A stretch of 6,375 nt of DNA, taken from contig JAJRTI010000138.1 of assembly GCA_024278415.1 (NCBI GenBank), forward strand, positions 1-6,375, read 5' to 3'. The position numbers were made by a program, and so were the translations under genes. Origin of the DNA: Planctomycetota bacterium. GTDB lineage: Bacteria; Planctomycetota; Brocadiia; JAJRTI01. This document shows positions 6,041-6,375 of the stretch, piece after piece; the stretch's first letter is position 1; every line of letters starts with the position of its first letter. A model generated the notes under the pieces. It was not told the origin of the DNA. It made no database searches and worked only from the letters and a program-made list of their open reading frames with translations.

Positions 6041-6094
6041 CTTCCTCCCCTCATCCGCCCGCCCTGCAGGGCGAGCGGATGAGGGGGAGCGAAG
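6041..6094. repeat. Long GC-rich hairpin with palindromic tip
   Basis: The tip CGCCCTGCAGGGCG (6060-6073) is a perfect palindrome. After one mismatch (6059/6074) the stem continues for 12 pairs (6047-6058 with 6075-6086). It then goes on through CTTCCT/AGCGAAG with single-base bulges at 6087 and 6090, reaching 6041/6094. The total is about 25 pairs. Such a structure would be cruciform-prone in DNA and very stable in RNA from either strand. Confidence 0.75.
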
Positions 6095-6109
6095 CTGTGC
6101 GCCTCAAAA

Positions 6110-6143
6110 CCCAGGATTGCGAGCTTCGCTCGCGAACCCTGGG
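6110..6143. repeat. Inverted repeat CCCAGG...CCTGGG with TTC loop
   Basis: Arms 6110-6124 and 6128-6143 pair over about 14 positions, with one A/C mismatch (6116/6137) and one bulged G (6134), around a TTC loop. The core GCGAGC-TTC-GCTCGC is perfect. From memory, similar CCCAGGGTTGCGAGC-type palindromes recur between genes in planctomycete and related genomes. That is a recollection, not a search result. Confidence 0.7.
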
Positions 6144-6160
6144 CTGATATCCGGAATCCC

Positions 6161-6182
6161 GTTGGGGTTCAGATGCCCCAAC
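6161..6182. repeat. Small inverted repeat GTTGGGG...CCCCAAC
   Basis: Perfect 7-bp arms (6161-6167 and 6176-6182) enclose an 8-base loop. It is flanked by a longer-range near-inverted pair, TATCCGGAAT (6148-6157) and ATTCCGGGTA (6212-6221), which has one mismatch. This may mean that 6148-6221 is one nested repeat unit and the last member of the cluster. Confidence 0.5.
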
Positions 6183-6266
6183 ACGCTGCATTGCACGGAA
6201 GCTTTGACAGTATTCCGGGTACCCGACGGTTGTACTTGGCTGAAGTGTTACGGCAACATCAGTGCA

Positions 6267-6295
6267 TTGGCCACTGCGCTTTCGTCCAGTAGAAT
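6267..6295 (+). promoter_or_regulatory. Candidate sigma-70 promoter for the right-edge gene
   Basis: A -35-like TTGGCC (6267-6272, four of six consensus bases) and a -10-like TAGAAT (6290-6295, five of six) are separated by 17 bases. Transcription from near 6302 would give a leader of about 39 bases to the ATG at 6341. Its place just before a Shine-Dalgarno and start codon supports it. Confidence 0.4.
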
Positions 6296-6340
6296 GCCCA
6301 ATTCGGCCCACGATGGACCGTGGCAAAGTAGGTGAGAATG

Positions 6341-6375
6341 ATGAACCCAACAAGGAAACAAGTGAACAAGGCCAA
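6341..6375 (+). CDS. Possible 5' end of a gene cut by the window edge
   Basis: AGGTGA (6330-6335) matches the Shine-Dalgarno complement and lies five bases before the ATG at 6341; another in-frame ATG at 6338 is too close to it. The frame is open for the remaining 11 codons and reads MNPTRKQVNKA, a basic, hydrophilic start. A promoter-like sequence lies upstream. The fragment is too short for a product call, and it could be chance. Confidence 0.4.
   Translation, partial: MNPTRKQVNKA

Noticed and set aside
5886..6182. CRISPR array
   Set aside because: The units differ in sequence and are spaced unevenly, with no repeated direct repeat and spacer pattern.
6204..6209. Perfect -35 box TTGACA
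   Set aside because: No acceptable -10 box lies 16-18 bases downstream; the nearest weak candidate (TGTACT) needs a 21-base spacer.
5853..6335. Plus-strand open frame of 160 codons across the repeat cluster
   Set aside because: It translates straight through several palindromes and contains the SERSKES-type string typical of spurious ORFs over dispersed repeats. It has no Shine-Dalgarno or domain.

Overview
The window is GC-rich bacterial DNA with long open frames, consensus-like sigma-70 and Shine-Dalgarno signals and tight overlapping genes. No rRNA, tRNA or clear taxonomic marker is present. The HEAT-repeat protein with an acidic Pro-rich tail and 'TG...WxxW' caps, the many-domain membrane c-type cytochrome and the dense dispersed hairpin repeats together suggest Planctomycetota or a similar environmental lineage (Acidobacteriota, Desulfobacterota or Myxococcota are possible). 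This is an inference from style, not a demonstrated assignment.

Layout. Positions 1-298 hold no gene I can name; one minus-strand frame stays open to the window edge. A perfect-consensus sigma-70 promoter (299-328) and a good Shine-Dalgarno drive a plus-strand gene (390-2240) for a single-pass membrane HEAT-repeat protein. A 219-bp convergent spacer (2241-2459) with a GC-rich hairpin separates it from a minus-strand operon of three genes. In transcription order these are an eight-haem membrane-anchored cytochrome c (5709-3646), a single-haem cytochrome c that is probably a lipoprotein (3649-3188), and a lipoprotein with a carboxypeptidase-regulatory-like beta-sandwich domain (3191-2460). Both junctions are 4-base ATGA overlaps, so translation is probably coupled.

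Upstream of the operon, 5710-6266 has no convincing gene but carries at least five inverted-repeat or REP-like units packed into about 300 bp. At the right edge a sigma-70-like promoter and Shine-Dalgarno precede an ATG at 6341, probably the start of a plus-strand gene cut by the window end.

How the genes may work together: the operon encodes nine covalent haem sites on the outer side of the cytoplasmic membrane. It looks like an electron-transfer wire: an N-terminal three-haem module (probably bis-His), five cytochrome c domains in a row, a one-haem lipoprotein partner and a non-haem lipoprotein that could be a scaffold or envelope anchor. No cytochrome b, Rieske protein, oxidase or other catalytic subunit is visible, so donor and acceptor are unknown. 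Two cytochrome domains have lost the usual methionine ligand: Cys replaces it in the single-haem protein and Glu in the last domain of the eight-haem protein. These are the most interesting protein-level features. The HEAT gene is transcribed separately and convergently, and no functional link to the cytochromes can be shown.
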